Assembly: GCA_021044545.1 (NCBI GenBank)
Contig: CP087990.1
Location: 1,178,001-1,242,000, forward strand
Length of the DNA stretch: 64,000 nucleotides
Source of the DNA: Comamonadaceae bacterium M7527
GTDB taxonomy: Bacteria > Pseudomonadota > Gammaproteobacteria > Burkholderiales > Burkholderiaceae_C
Direction of reading: 5' to 3'
Shown here one piece after another: positions 1 to 9,366 of this stretch (position 1 is the first letter of the stretch; every line of letters starts with the position of its first letter). Under the pieces are notes generated by a model. It saw only the letters and a list, made by a program, of their open reading frames with translations. It was not told the origin of the DNA and did not search any database. Made by a program: the position numbers and the translations under genes.

Positions 1-432
1 AACCCCTTCGCCGCAGGCCTGATCACCATTGGCTTTATTTATGGCGCCTACATGACCGAAACCTTTCGCGGCGCCATCATGGCCATACCGCCAGGCCAAG
101 CCGAAGCCGGCGTGGCTTATGGCATGAGCAACACGCGCGTGTTTTTTACCATTGTGTTGCCGCAAATGGTGCGCTTGGCGCTGCCCGGCTTTACCAACAA
201 CTGGCTGGTGCTGATCAAGTCCACCGCGCTGGTATCCATACTGGGCTTGCCAGACATGACTTACCTGGCCAAGCAAGCCGGTGCAGCCGCGCGCGGCGAG
301 GTACCCAACGCGGCGCTGTTGTTCATGGCCTTTGCCGCTGCTATTTATCTGGTGTTTACCACGGTGTCCTTGGTGGCGCTGCGCCAACTTGAAAAGCGCT
401 ACACCATGGGTGTCAAGCGCGGGGCGGTGTAG
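1..432 (+). CDS. aotQ: Arginine/ornithine (histidine-type) ABC transporter permease, 5' truncated by window edge
   Basis: Inner-membrane permease of a polar/basic amino acid importer. The reading frame is open from base 1, so the N-terminus lies outside the window; the first ATG inside is at 52 but is not the true start. The visible 143 residues contain the EAA loop that docks on the ATPase (EAGVAYGMSNTRVFFTIVLPQ region) and a final transmembrane segment. It ends two bases before the next permease gene. The order permease, permease, AotO-like protein, ATPase matches the aotQ-aotM-aotO-aotP arrangement known from Pseudomonas, which is why I favour arginine/ornithine over histidine. The periplasmic binding protein is not in view and is probably upstream. 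Confidence 0.88.
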   Translation, partial: NPFAAGLITIGFIYGAYMTETFRGAIMAIPPGQAEAGVAYGMSNTRVFFTIVLPQMVRLALPGFTNNWLVLIKSTALVSILGLPDMTYLAKQAGAAARGEVPNAALLFMAFAAAIYLVFTTVSLVALRQLEKRYTMGVKRGAV

Positions 433-434
433 CC

Positions 435-1148
435 ATGCAATTTGACGTTATCTTCACCCCAGAGGCGCTCACCCTTTATTGGGACGGCCTGCTGGGAACG
501 CTAGAAATACTGGCTACCTGCCTGCTGCTGGGCGGCTTGCTGTCGCTGCCCATGTCGCTGATGCGCGTATCTGTGCACTGGTGGATACGCGGGCCTGTGT
601 GGCTTTTTACCTATGTCCTGCGCGGCACGCCGCTGCTCATTCAGGTCTACCTCATTTACTACGGCATCGCGCAGCTGGATTGGATACAAGCGCGCTGGGA
701 CGACGCATGGCCCTGGACTGGCTTTAAAGACCCATTTATATGCGCCGTGATTGCCTTCTCGCTCAACACCTGTGCCTACACCGTGGAAATGCTGGCGGGC
801 GCCATACGCGACACCAACGCCGCAGAGATAGAAGCCGCGCAGGCCATGGGCTTGTCGCGTTGGCAAACACTGCGCCGTATTGTGCTGCCGTCCGCCATGC
901 GCCGCACACTGCCCGCCTACTCCAACGAAGTGATCATGATGCTGCACAGCACCTCGCTGGCCAGTGCAGTGCCTGCCGTGTTTGACATCACCGGTGCGGC
1001 ACGCAGCATCTACTCGGACTTTTACTTGCCCTTTGAGGCCTTCATCACCGCAGGCCTTATCTACCTGGTGCTCACCTTCACCCTGGTAGGCTTGTTCAAG
1101 TTGGCAGAAAACCACTGGCTGGCTTACCTCAAGCCACGCGGGCACTAA
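435..1148 (+). CDS. aotM: Arginine/ornithine (histidine-type) ABC transporter permease
   Basis: Second integral-membrane subunit of the importer, 237 residues, normal for the HisM/AotM family. It has an early transmembrane helix (about residues 20-45), the conserved RGTPLLIQ segment near residue 62, and an EAA loop with the EIEAAQAMGLSRWQTLRRIVLP pattern in the second half, followed by two more hydrophobic helices. It would pair with the upstream permease to form the channel energised by the ATPase at 2299. Tight spacing on both sides indicates one transcript. Substrate assignment rests on gene order; the sequence alone cannot separate histidine from arginine/ornithine. Confidence 0.9.
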   Translation: MQFDVIFTPEALTLYWDGLLGTLEILATCLLLGGLLSLPMSLMRVSVHWWIRGPVWLFTYVLRGTPLLIQVYLIYYGIAQLDWIQARWDDAWPWTGFKDPFICAVIAFSLNTCAYTVEMLAGAIRDTNAAEIEAAQAMGLSRWQTLRRIVLPSAMRRTLPAYSNEVIMMLHSTSLASAVPAVFDITGAARSIYSDFYLPFEAFITAGLIYLVLTFTLVGLFKLAENHWLAYLKPRGH

Positions 1149-1157
1149 AGGCGCGCC

Positions 1158-2273
1158 ATGCACATACAGCAACACAGTCTTGTAAGCCCAGCCACAGGCA
1201 CGCAGCGCAGTGTGCAAAGCCTGCACTTTGGCACGCCTGGCATGGGCCAAAAAGTATACATACAAGCCAGCTTGCATGCCGACGAGCTGCCAGGCATGTT
1301 GGTCGCCCACCACTTGCGCGCACTGTTCACAGCACTGGAAGCCAGCGACCAACTCAATGCTGAAGTGGTGCTGGTACCCATGGCCAATCCCATTGGCCTG
1401 GACCAAACCCTGATGTATGCCCAACTAGGGCGCTTTGAGCTGGCCAGCGGCGAAAACTTCAACCGCCATTACCCGGACTTTGCGGCCGCTATTGGCGAGC
1501 AAGTCGCCCCGCTACTCACCCAGGACCAAGCCCACAACCGCACACTGATTCGCCAACTGATGCAGCGCTGGCTGGCCGAGCAGCCCATCACCACAGAATT
1601 GGCCAGCTTGCGCAACACACTCATGCGCTTGGCCTGCGATGCAGACGTGGTACTGGACTTGCACTGCGACTTTGAAGCCGCCATGCACTTGTACGTAGAG
1701 ACGCCCTACCTTGAGCAAGCCCAGCCCCTGGCGCAGGCCCTGGGCGCGCGCGCCCTGCTGTGGGCGCAAAGCGACGCAGCCACGCTTTGTTTTGACGAAG
1801 CGCTAAGCGGCGTGTGGTGGCGCTTGCGCAAACAGCTACACCAACACCCCATTCCACTGGCTTGCCTGGCCAGCACTGTTGAGCTGCGCGGCCAGGCCGA
1901 CGTAGGCCATGAGCAAGCCCTCGCTGACGCGCAAGCCATCATCGACTTTCTAAAACACCGTGGCGCTGTCAAGGGCACAGCCAGCTTGCCTGTGGCGCAA
2001 TGCGAGGCCACACCCTTGGCAGGCTCACAAACCTTGTGCGCCCCTCATGCAGGCGTTATTGCCTACCATGCAGCACCAGGGCAATTACTCAAAACCGGTG
2101 ACGTGATGGCCGACATTGTGTGCCCGGCAACAGGCCACGTATCAGCCGTATGCGCTGAGGTAGACGGCGTGCTGTACGCCAGACATGTCTTGCGCTGGGC
2201 CACCACAGGCATGGACATAGGCAAAATCGCTGGCGCCACCGCCTTTAAAACCGGGCCGCTGCTAAGCGCCTGA
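1158..2273 (+). CDS. aotO: AotO-like succinylglutamate desuccinylase/aspartoacylase family protein
   Basis: A 371-residue M14-type zinc hydrolase of the AstE/aspartoacylase superfamily. Candidate zinc ligands are His40 and Glu43 (HADE motif) and His169 (DLHCD motif); an NFNR motif at 100-103 matches the substrate-binding Asn-Arg of this fold. The C-terminal 80 residues look like the beta-sandwich typical of the larger members (APHAG...). It sits between the permease and ATPase genes of the basic amino acid importer, as aotO does in Pseudomonas. The true substrate is unknown; deacylation of an N-acylated amino acid brought in by the transporter is a reasonable guess from family and context, not shown by sequence. 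Confidence 0.82.
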   Translation: MHIQQHSLVSPATGTQRSVQSLHFGTPGMGQKVYIQASLHADELPGMLVAHHLRALFTALEASDQLNAEVVLVPMANPIGLDQTLMYAQLGRFELASGENFNRHYPDFAAAIGEQVAPLLTQDQAHNRTLIRQLMQRWLAEQPITTELASLRNTLMRLACDADVVLDLHCDFEAAMHLYVETPYLEQAQPLAQALGARALLWAQSDAATLCFDEALSGVWWRLRKQLHQHPIPLACLASTVELRGQADVGHEQALADAQAIIDFLKHRGAVKGTASLPVAQCEATPLAGSQTLCAPHAGVIAYHAAPGQLLKTGDVMADIVCPATGHVSAVCAEVDGVLYARHVLRWATTGMDIGKIAGATAFKTGPLLSA

Positions 2274-2298
2274 CAACCAACACACGCACCCACACTTT

Positions 2299-3078
2299 AT
2301 GACCCAAGCCACTGCACAACAGCTGATCGTTGCAGACCTGCACAAGCGCTACGGCGACAACGAGGTATTAAAAGGTGTGTCGCTATCGGCCAACGCCGGA
2401 GACGTCATCAGCATCATTGGCTCTAGCGGCTCGGGCAAATCTACTTTTTTACGCTGCATCAACTTGCTGGAGCGCCCACACATTGGCAGCATCACCCTCA
2501 ACGGTGAAGCCCTCAAACTGGCTACCGCCAAAGACGGCATGCTGGACGCCACCGACAAGGCGCAGCTGCAGCAATTCAGGGCCAAACTGGCCATGGTCTT
2601 TCAGCACTTTAATTTGTGGGCCCACTTGAACGTGCTGGACAACATCACCGAGGCACCCATTCACGTCCTGGGTTTATCCAAGACTCAGGCGCGCGAGCGC
2701 GCCCGCCACTACCTCAACAAAGTAGGCTTGTCGGGTGCAGAAACAAAGTACCCCGCGCACATGTCTGGTGGCCAACAACAACGCGTAGCCATTGCCCGGG
2801 CCTTGGCCATGGAGCCCTCAGTCATGCTGTTTGACGAACCCACCTCTGCCTTGGACCCAGAACTGGTGGGCGAAGTACTGCGCGTCATGCGCGGCCTGGC
2901 CGATGAAGGCCGCACCATGGTGGTCGTCACCCACGAGATGGGCTTTGCCAAAGAAGTGTCCAACAAAGTGGTGTTTTTGCACCAAGGCCTGGTCGAAGAA
3001 AGCGGCGACCCCAAAGTGGTACTCAACCAACCCACAAGCGAACGCCTGCAACAGTTTTTAGCAGGTAGCCTCAAGTAA
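2299..3078 (+). CDS. aotP: Arginine/ornithine (histidine-type) ABC transporter ATP-binding protein
   Basis: Cytoplasmic ATPase of the amino acid importer, 259 residues, usual size for HisP/AotP. Walker A is GSSGSGKST at residues 41-49, the Q-loop is VFQHF near 100, the ABC signature MSGGQQQR is at 155-162, and Walker B MLFDEPTSALD begins near 176, followed by the H-loop VTHEMGF. It closes the importer operon that starts before the window. The following gene encodes an FtsX-like permease of another kind, so this ATPase should serve AotQ/AotM. Confidence 0.92.
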   Translation: MTQATAQQLIVADLHKRYGDNEVLKGVSLSANAGDVISIIGSSGSGKSTFLRCINLLERPHIGSITLNGEALKLATAKDGMLDATDKAQLQQFRAKLAMVFQHFNLWAHLNVLDNITEAPIHVLGLSKTQARERARHYLNKVGLSGAETKYPAHMSGGQQQRVAIARALAMEPSVMLFDEPTSALDPELVGEVLRVMRGLADEGRTMVVVTHEMGFAKEVSNKVVFLHQGLVEESGDPKVVLNQPTSERLQQFLAGSLK

Positions 3079-3140
3079 GCACTGCCATATTGCAACCAGT
3101 GCGAGCTGCAGCCTGCGCATAGCCCCAAGCCTGTGCCCCA

Positions 3141-5921
3141 ATGCGCCACGGGTTAGCATTGGGAATGCCCACTAAACCCTCTGCACCCACCACGCCAGCG
3201 CGCGCCGCCAGGCGACTGCAGGACGTGCGTGTATTGGTCGGTTTGCTGGCCCAGTATTCGCGCGGTGAGGTGGCGCAACACCCTTGGCGCACGCTGACCG
3301 CCATATTCACCATTGCACTGGGTGTGGCTTTGGCGCTGGCGGTGCATTTGATCAATGCGTCCGCCTTGGCCGAGTTCAGCAAAGCCAGCGGCCAGGCCCA
3401 ACAAAACGCGCAAAGCCTGGGCCGTGGCGAGCCCACGTGGTGGCTCAACAGTGCCACCAACACACTGATTGCTCCGCAAACACTGGCACAACTAAGCCAA
3501 CAACCCGACATCAGCCAGCTGCTGCCTGAAGTGCTGGCCAATGTGGCGGTAAGGCCCAACGCCAGCGCCCACAGCACCGCTGCCAGCAATACCACCACCA
3601 ACAACAACCAGCTCACCATGCAGCTGCGCGGCCTTGACGGGTTGGCGCAAGCGCAGCTGGGCCTAACGTGGCTGGCCACACCCAATGAAACAGCCAACCG
3701 CCTGGACTTGTTTGCACCCGATGCCGTATTTGCCAACCCCGCCGCGCTGCAACTGCTAACGCACAACGCGGCGAGCGCACCCTTAACGCTTGACATAAAA
3801 GTCAACACGCAGTGGCTCACCATGCGCTTGGCTGGCACGGTGCGCGGCGGCAACACACCTGTCTTGGTCATGGACGTGGCTGCAGCGCAAGCCTTGCTGG
3901 GCATAGGCGACAAACTCACGCGCATAGGCATAAACCGCCATCAAGGTCCTGCCCATATCAGCCAGGCCGACACGCCACAATTGCTGACTCAGTGGCGCCT
4001 GGCCAGTGACCTGTACCTGCAAACACCGCAACAGGAAGCCAGCCGCCTGGCAGACATGACGCGTGCCTACCGGGTAAACCTGAGCGTGCTGGCACTGGTG
4101 GCCTTGTTTACGGGCGCTTTTTTGGTGTTTTCAGTGTTGTCTTTAAGCGTTGCCAAACGCTTGCCACAATTTGCGTTGCTGGGTGTGCTGGGCTTGTCAC
4201 CGCCTATGCGCATGGCCCTGGTGCTGACAGAGGCGGCGGTATTGGGCCTGGTCGGCAGCGCCTTGGGCGCATTATTGGCTGTGGGCCTGGCAAGTTTGGC
4301 ACTGCAGTTTTTGGGTGGCGACTTGGGCAGCGGTATGCTGGCCAGTGCCGCACCCCGGCTGCAACTGTGGGCCAATGCCTGGGCCATTGCCGGCTTTATG
4401 GCGCTGGGGCTTGGAGCCACGGTGTTGGGGGCTTGGTGGCCGGCGCGCAGCGTGGCAACGCTCGCACCGGCTATGGCTATCAAGGGTTTGTACATTGCCA
4501 AGGCGCGCAACCAGCGCAGGCAATGGGCAGCAGGCTTGACCATGCTGGCCGCCAGCGCCACTGCAGTCAATATGCCACCTGTATGGGACATACCGTTGGG
4601 CGCCTACGTGGGCATTGCCTTGCTGTTGCTTGGGGCCATGGTGTGCCTGCCCTTGACGGTGGCCGCCCTGTTGGCACGCCTGCCTCACAGCCTGCACCAG
4701 CGCATGCTGCCCATGCTGGCGCTAAGCCGCGCACAACGTGTGCCCTACGCAGGCGCAGTGGCCATCAGCGGCGTGGTCACCAGCTTGGCACTGGCAGTGG
4801 CGCTCACGGTCATGGTCGCCAGTTTCAGAGGCTCAGTCACGCAGTGGCTCAACACCATACTGCCCGCCGACATTTACCTGCAGACCACACCGCCCGCCAG
4901 CAAACTGACCGGGCGCAGTTTTGAGCCCCGCTTTTTAGCGCAACTGCAAACACTGCCCGGTATTGACAGCGTCAAGCCGCAACACGTGAGCCGCGTCACA
5001 CTCAACCCAGCGCAAGAACCCATCGCTGTCATCGCCAGAGACCTCGCACTGGACGCCCATGGCTGGCCACAAGACTTGCCACCAGCGCCAGCGTCCCGAC
5101 TGGCGGGCCACAGCACAACTGTGATGCCAGACGCCAACAGCTACCCCGTTTGGGTAAGCGAAGCACTGCGCGACGCCTACCAGCTGGAAATTGGCCAGGC
5201 CTTCGCAGCGCTGCAAAGCCGCATAAAAGCAAGCGACAAAAGCAAAACACCTGTTGTAGCCGGTGTGTGGCGCGACTATGCACGCCAAAGCGGCAGCGTG
5301 GTAATGCAGCTCAGCAGCTTGGCGCACACACGCATCAAGCCCAGCGTCACCAACATAGCCATCAGCCTGCAACGCAAGCCCGGCAACGACAGCAGCTTTG
5401 ACGAAACACTGGCCAGCGTGCAGCAATCCATACGCGCGGCCTATGCAGGCGATGAGCTCGACATGGCGACCACTGGCGACATTCGCAACCAGTCGCTGCG
5501 TATTTTTGACCGCAGCTTTGCAGTCACCAACTGGCTGCAAATGGTGGCCATTGGTATTGGCCTGTTTGGTGTAGCCACCAGCGTTAGCGCGCAAGTGCTG
5601 GCGCGTCAGCGCGAGTTTGGCTTGCTGGCACACCTGGGCCTGACGCCCAAACAGGTACAGCAACTTGTCAGCGCTGAAGCGCTGTTTTGGAGCAGCGTTG
5701 CCGCAGCGGTCGGGCTTGGTTTGGGCCTGCTGGTGAGCGCTGTGCTGGTGTTTGTGGTGAACCCACAAAGCTTTCACTGGACCATGGACTGGCAACTGCC
5801 CGCGTGGCGTTTGCTGGCGCTTTGCACCGCCGTGGTGGTATGCGGCACAGCCACCAGCGCATGGGTCGCAAGGCGTGCACTGGATAAAGACGCCGTACAA
5901 ACCGTGAAACAAGACTGGTAA
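3141..5921 (+). CDS. FtsX-like ABC transporter permease (large, two FtsX domains)
   Basis: A 926-residue membrane protein with an N-terminal transmembrane helix (about residues 50-72), a periplasmic region, three closely spaced helices (about 310-440), further helices near 490-570, a second periplasmic region and three C-terminal helices. This is the MacB/LolE-like layout of FtsX permeases working in lipoprotein or envelope substrate export. The start may be the ATG at 3165 rather than 3141. A dedicated LolD-type ATPase, expected next to such a permease, is absent: the gene just upstream is an amino acid importer ATPase. The next gene is a lipocalin-like exported protein, a pairing seen elsewhere (AttH-type operons). 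Substrate unknown. Confidence 0.8.
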   Translation: MRHGLALGMPTKPSAPTTPARAARRLQDVRVLVGLLAQYSRGEVAQHPWRTLTAIFTIALGVALALAVHLINASALAEFSKASGQAQQNAQSLGRGEPTWWLNSATNTLIAPQTLAQLSQQPDISQLLPEVLANVAVRPNASAHSTAASNTTTNNNQLTMQLRGLDGLAQAQLGLTWLATPNETANRLDLFAPDAVFANPAALQLLTHNAASAPLTLDIKVNTQWLTMRLAGTVRGGNTPVLVMDVAAAQALLGIGDKLTRIGINRHQGPAHISQADTPQLLTQWRLASDLYLQTPQQEASRLADMTRAYRVNLSVLALVALFTGAFLVFSVLSLSVAKRLPQFALLGVLGLSPPMRMALVLTEAAVLGLVGSALGALLAVGLASLALQFLGGDLGSGMLASAAPRLQLWANAWAIAGFMALGLGATVLGAWWPARSVATLAPAMAIKGLYIAKARNQRRQWAAGLTMLAASATAVNMPPVWDIPLGAYVGIALLLLGAMVCLPLTVAALLARLPHSLHQRMLPMLALSRAQRVPYAGAVAISGVVTSLALAVALTVMVASFRGSVTQWLNTILPADIYLQTTPPASKLTGRSFEPRFLAQLQTLPGIDSVKPQHVSRVTLNPAQEPIAVIARDLALDAHGWPQDLPPAPASRLAGHSTTVMPDANSYPVWVSEALRDAYQLEIGQAFAALQSRIKASDKSKTPVVAGVWRDYARQSGSVVMQLSSLAHTRIKPSVTNIAISLQRKPGNDSSFDETLASVQQSIRAAYAGDELDMATTGDIRNQSLRIFDRSFAVTNWLQMVAIGIGLFGVATSVSAQVLARQREFGLLAHLGLTPKQVQQLVSAEALFWSSVAAAVGLGLGLLVSAVLVFVVNPQSFHWTMDWQLPAWRLLALCTAVVVCGTATSAWVARRALDKDAVQTVKQDW

Positions 5922-5936
5922 AGGCGAACAAACCCC

Positions 5937-7127
5937 ATGCCCAATCCAAGCCACCACGTCGCAGCCAGCACCATGCCGACACGCCGCCGTGCCCTGCTGG
6001 CGGCCGCCTCAGCCATGTGCACCTATACACTGCCAAGGCTGGCGATGGCGGCTCAACAGCCACTGCGCTTCCCTCGTGACCTGGGCTCGCACAACGACTT
6101 TGACATTGAATGGTGGTACCTCACCGGCTACCTTGTAGTACCCAGCCACGACACACCCATAGGCGTGCAAGTGACGTTTTTTAGAAAACGTATAGACAGC
6201 GCCCAAACCTTGAACCAGCAGCTGGCGGCCAAACACTTGGTATTTGCCCACGCCGCTATTGCAGTGCCACCGGGCGTTGCGGGCCACACCGGCAAACTGC
6301 TACACAGCCAGCGCACAGCGCGCTGGAACGGCCAGTCCACCCGCCCGAACCATAAAGGCCCCAGCGCCTACCCACAAGCATGGGCCAGCGAGCAGCACAT
6401 GGACGTGGGCATGGCCAACGCTGACGGCAGCTGGTGGATGCGCAACACAAATAACAACACATTTGACGCATCTGTACATGCCTCAGGCGACAAGGCGTTT
6501 GCCCTGCAACTCACAGCCCACAGCACGCAGCCGCCTGTGCTGCAAGGCAATGGCGGTTTGTCACAAAAAGGCCCAAACGCCAATGAAACCAGCTGGTACA
6601 CCACACATGCACAGTTGCAACTGGAGGCCACAGTCGCCATCAACGGGCAGGCACAGCAGCTGCGCGGCCTAGCGTGGCTGGACCACGAATGGAGCCATGG
6701 CTTCATGCCGCAAGGCGCAGCCGGCTGGGACTGGGTGGGCTTTAATCTGGACGACGGCAGCGCACTCACAGCCTTTCAACTGCGCGACGCCGCAGGCCAA
6801 GCCCTTTGGCGCGGCGGCTCTTGGCGCAGCGCCAGCGGACTCACCCACAGCTTTGCACCCGGCGACATACAGTTTGAGGCGGGCGATACCTGGCAAAGCC
6901 CGCGCACCGGTATCCGATACCCCGTGGCGTGGCAGTTGCGCACCGCACAAGGCCAGTTTGAAATACGCCCTATCATGGCCGACCAGGAGTTAGACAGCCG
7001 CCAAAGCACAGGCACCATTTATTGGGAAGGCTTGTGCGGCTTGTACGCCCTGGAGGGCGCGTCTGCCAGGCGCGTGGCCTGGGGCTATTTAGAAATGACG
7101 GGCTACGGCCAAGCCATACAACTGTGA
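5937..7127 (+). CDS. Lipocalin-like (CrtC/AttH family) exported protein
   Basis: A 396-residue protein with an arginine-rich N-terminus (TRRRALLAAAS) that reads as a Tat-type signal peptide, probably cleaved after the MAMAAQQ region. The mature part carries the family hallmarks: a DFDIEWWYLTGYL motif near residues 55-67, an LDHEWSHGF motif near 246 and a YWEG motif near the end. The family includes carotenoid 1,2-hydratase and AttH, but most members in such operons have no proven reaction. It starts 16 bases after the FtsX-like permease and is probably co-transcribed; an envelope role with that permease is inferred from context. Confidence 0.8.
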   Translation: MPNPSHHVAASTMPTRRRALLAAASAMCTYTLPRLAMAAQQPLRFPRDLGSHNDFDIEWWYLTGYLVVPSHDTPIGVQVTFFRKRIDSAQTLNQQLAAKHLVFAHAAIAVPPGVAGHTGKLLHSQRTARWNGQSTRPNHKGPSAYPQAWASEQHMDVGMANADGSWWMRNTNNNTFDASVHASGDKAFALQLTAHSTQPPVLQGNGGLSQKGPNANETSWYTTHAQLQLEATVAINGQAQQLRGLAWLDHEWSHGFMPQGAAGWDWVGFNLDDGSALTAFQLRDAAGQALWRGGSWRSASGLTHSFAPGDIQFEAGDTWQSPRTGIRYPVAWQLRTAQGQFEIRPIMADQELDSRQSTGTIYWEGLCGLYALEGASARRVAWGYLEMTGYGQAIQL

Positions 7128-7158
7128 CACCTTGTCACCACCTTTAGATTTTCCATTT

Positions 7159-8991
7159 ATGTCTGAGCAACACACTGCCACAGCGCGCAACAAGGCCACC
7201 CCCTCCAAGGGCTTGCTCTCGCTGCTGCCGTTTATCAAACCCTATCGTGCGCAAGCTGCATTTGCACTGTTGATGTTGCTGGCCGCCGCTGCGGCAACTT
7301 TGGTGTTTCCAACCGCGCTGCGTGCGCTCATTGACGGTGGCTTGGGTGGCGCTGGACAAAACACAGACCAGCAAGCCATTGGCTGGCACTTTGCCATGCT
7401 GTTTGGCGTAGCAGTGGCGCTGGCCTTGTTTTCTGGTGCGCGCTTTTACATGGTGAGCTGGCTGGGCGAGCGCATTACCGCAGACATTCGCCAGGCGGTG
7501 TACACGCGTGTACTCAACCAAAGCCCACAGTTTTTTGAGCAAACACCCACAGGTGATGTGCTGTCGCGTTTAAGCGCCGACACCACACTGGTGCAAACCG
7601 TGGTGGGCTCGTCACTGAGCATGGGATTGCGCAACGCAGTAATGGGCTTGGGCGCGCTGGGCATGCTGGTATGGCACCACCCCCTGATGATGGCGCAAGT
7701 GTGCGCGGGTTTGCTGCTGGTGATTGTGCCCAGCATGTGGATGGGCAGGCGCGTGCGCCGCTTGTCGCGCGACAGCCAAGACCGCGTGGCAGACGCCAGT
7801 GCACTGGCCAGTGAAGTACTCAACGCTGTTACGGTGGTGCAAAGCTATACCGCGCAAGGGCGCGAATCCAAACGCTTTGAAGCCTCTACCAACGCCGCCT
7901 TCAAATCGGCTATACGCCGCACCACAGCACGCTCCGTATTGGTGGCATTTGTCATGGTGGCTACCAGCGCCGCACTGCTGTGGGGCTTGTACATGGGCAC
8001 GCTGGCGGTGCTGGCGGGCACGCTCAGCGCCGGCGAGCTGGGCCAGACCGTGTTGTATGTGATTATTCTGGCCGGCGCATTTGCCGTGCTGGGTGAAGTG
8101 AGTGGTGACCTGTTGCGCGCAGCAGGTGCCAGCGAGCGCCTGATTGAATTGCTGCAAATGCCAAGCCACATCCAGGAGGCGGCGCACACAACGCCGCTCA
8201 AAGCCGCACCGCTGGGCCTGGATGTGCAACTGGTCGATGTGCAGTTTGCCTACCCATCGCGCACCGACACGCCCGCTTTGCAGCACCTGAATTTACACAT
8301 TGCGGCCGGCAGTACCGTGGCCCTGGTGGGCTCCAGCGGCGCAGGTAAAACCACCATCATGCAACTGCTGCAGCGTTTTTACGACACGCAACATGGCAGC
8401 ATATTGTTGCAAGGTACTGCCATTAAACAACTGGCACTTGATGACCTGCGCGCCCATGTTGGCGTGGTGCCGCAAGAGCCCGTGGTATTTGCGGCATCCG
8501 CCATGGACAACATACGCTACGGCAAACCCAGCGCCACAGACGACGAGGTCATCAGCGCCGCCAAAGCGGCCTATGCGCATGAGTTTATTGAAGCGCTGCC
8601 GCAGCGCTACCAAACCTTTATGGGTGAGCGCGGCGTGCGCCTGTCTGGCGGGCAGCGCCAGCGCCTGGCCATTGCACGCGCCATACTCAAAAACGCACCG
8701 CTACTGTTGCTGGACGAGGCCACCAGCGCACTAGACACCCACAGCGAGCAAATGGTGCAAGCCGCACTTGACCGTGCCATGCAAGGCCGCACCACCATTG
8801 TGGTGGCACACAGGCTGTCCACCGTGCAGCGCGCAGACAACATTGTGGTGATGGAGGGTGGGCGCATTGTTGAGCAAGGCCAGCACGCAGACCTCATGCA
8901 GCGCAATGGCGCCTATGCGGCATTGGCCAACGCCCAGTTCGGCCACAATCAGGCGGCTGAACAACAAACCACCGAGGCACTGTCTGCATGA
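7159..8991 (+). CDS. ABC exporter, fused transmembrane and ATPase domains (MsbA-like)
   Basis: A 610-residue half-transporter. Six transmembrane helices fill the first 330 residues and a nucleotide-binding domain follows, with Walker A GSSGAGKTT, signature LSGGQRQR, Walker B LLLLDEATSALD and H-loop VAHRLST. This is the type IV exporter fold of MsbA and multidrug or lipid exporters; the substrate cannot be read from the sequence. I chose the ATG at 7159; a TTG at 7132 would add nine residues with no better support. The stop overlaps the start of the small cupin gene in an ATGA arrangement, so the two are translationally coupled. Confidence 0.88.
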   Translation: MSEQHTATARNKATPSKGLLSLLPFIKPYRAQAAFALLMLLAAAAATLVFPTALRALIDGGLGGAGQNTDQQAIGWHFAMLFGVAVALALFSGARFYMVSWLGERITADIRQAVYTRVLNQSPQFFEQTPTGDVLSRLSADTTLVQTVVGSSLSMGLRNAVMGLGALGMLVWHHPLMMAQVCAGLLLVIVPSMWMGRRVRRLSRDSQDRVADASALASEVLNAVTVVQSYTAQGRESKRFEASTNAAFKSAIRRTTARSVLVAFVMVATSAALLWGLYMGTLAVLAGTLSAGELGQTVLYVIILAGAFAVLGEVSGDLLRAAGASERLIELLQMPSHIQEAAHTTPLKAAPLGLDVQLVDVQFAYPSRTDTPALQHLNLHIAAGSTVALVGSSGAGKTTIMQLLQRFYDTQHGSILLQGTAIKQLALDDLRAHVGVVPQEPVVFAASAMDNIRYGKPSATDDEVISAAKAAYAHEFIEALPQRYQTFMGERGVRLSGGQRQRLAIARAILKNAPLLLLDEATSALDTHSEQMVQAALDRAMQGRTTIVVAHRLSTVQRADNIVVMEGGRIVEQGQHADLMQRNGAYAALANAQFGHNQAAEQQTTEALSA

Positions 8992-9260
8992 CCTTTGAAG
9001 AATTCACCCAAGAGGCACAAGCACTGGGCTTTGCCACCGTCGTTGCACGCGACTGGCCACCACTTGAGGTAGTGGCCCAGCACACGCACCCGTTTGCTGT
9101 GCATGCACTCGTAACGCAAGGCGAGGTGTGGCTGACCGCCGACGGCACAACCCAGCACCTAGTAGCCGGTCAACGTTTTGCACTGGCGGCCAACCAGCCG
9201 CACACCGAGCGCTACGGCGCACAAGGCGCCACCTACTGGGTGGGCAGAAAACAAGACTAG
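8988..9260 (+). CDS. Small cupin-domain protein
   Basis: A 90-residue single-domain cupin. The HTHPF segment near residue 30 and the later GQRFALAANQPHTERYG segment correspond to the two cupin motifs that usually bind one metal ion. The start overlaps the stop of the ABC exporter by four bases. Such stand-alone cupins are often small-molecule sensors, isomerases or dioxygenase-like proteins; nothing here decides among these. Confidence 0.78.
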   Translation: MTFEEFTQEAQALGFATVVARDWPPLEVVAQHTHPFAVHALVTQGEVWLTADGTTQHLVAGQRFALAANQPHTERYGAQGATYWVGRKQD

Positions 9261-9318
9261 CCGCCGCAGGCCACTGGCATCAAAAGCAGTTGGCCCAAGT
9301 GCAGCCAGCCTTAGGCCG

Positions 9319-9366
9319 TGACCTATGCCATGACCTATGCCATGACTTATGCCTTGACTTATGTCT
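9319..9366. repeat. Four tandem copies of a 12-bp repeat
   Basis: Consensus TGACYTATGCCA occurs four times in direct tandem (9319-9330, 9331-9342, 9343-9354, 9355-9366), the last two copies diverged. The block covers the last codons and the stop of the dehydrogenase gene on the minus strand. As the unit is a multiple of three, each copy places a TAA or TAG in the same minus-strand frame, giving four tandem in-frame stops. Confidence 0.85.

Noticed and set aside
4935..5957. Minus-strand ORF of 340 codons
   Set aside because: Shadow of the FtsX-like permease gene, with no domain.
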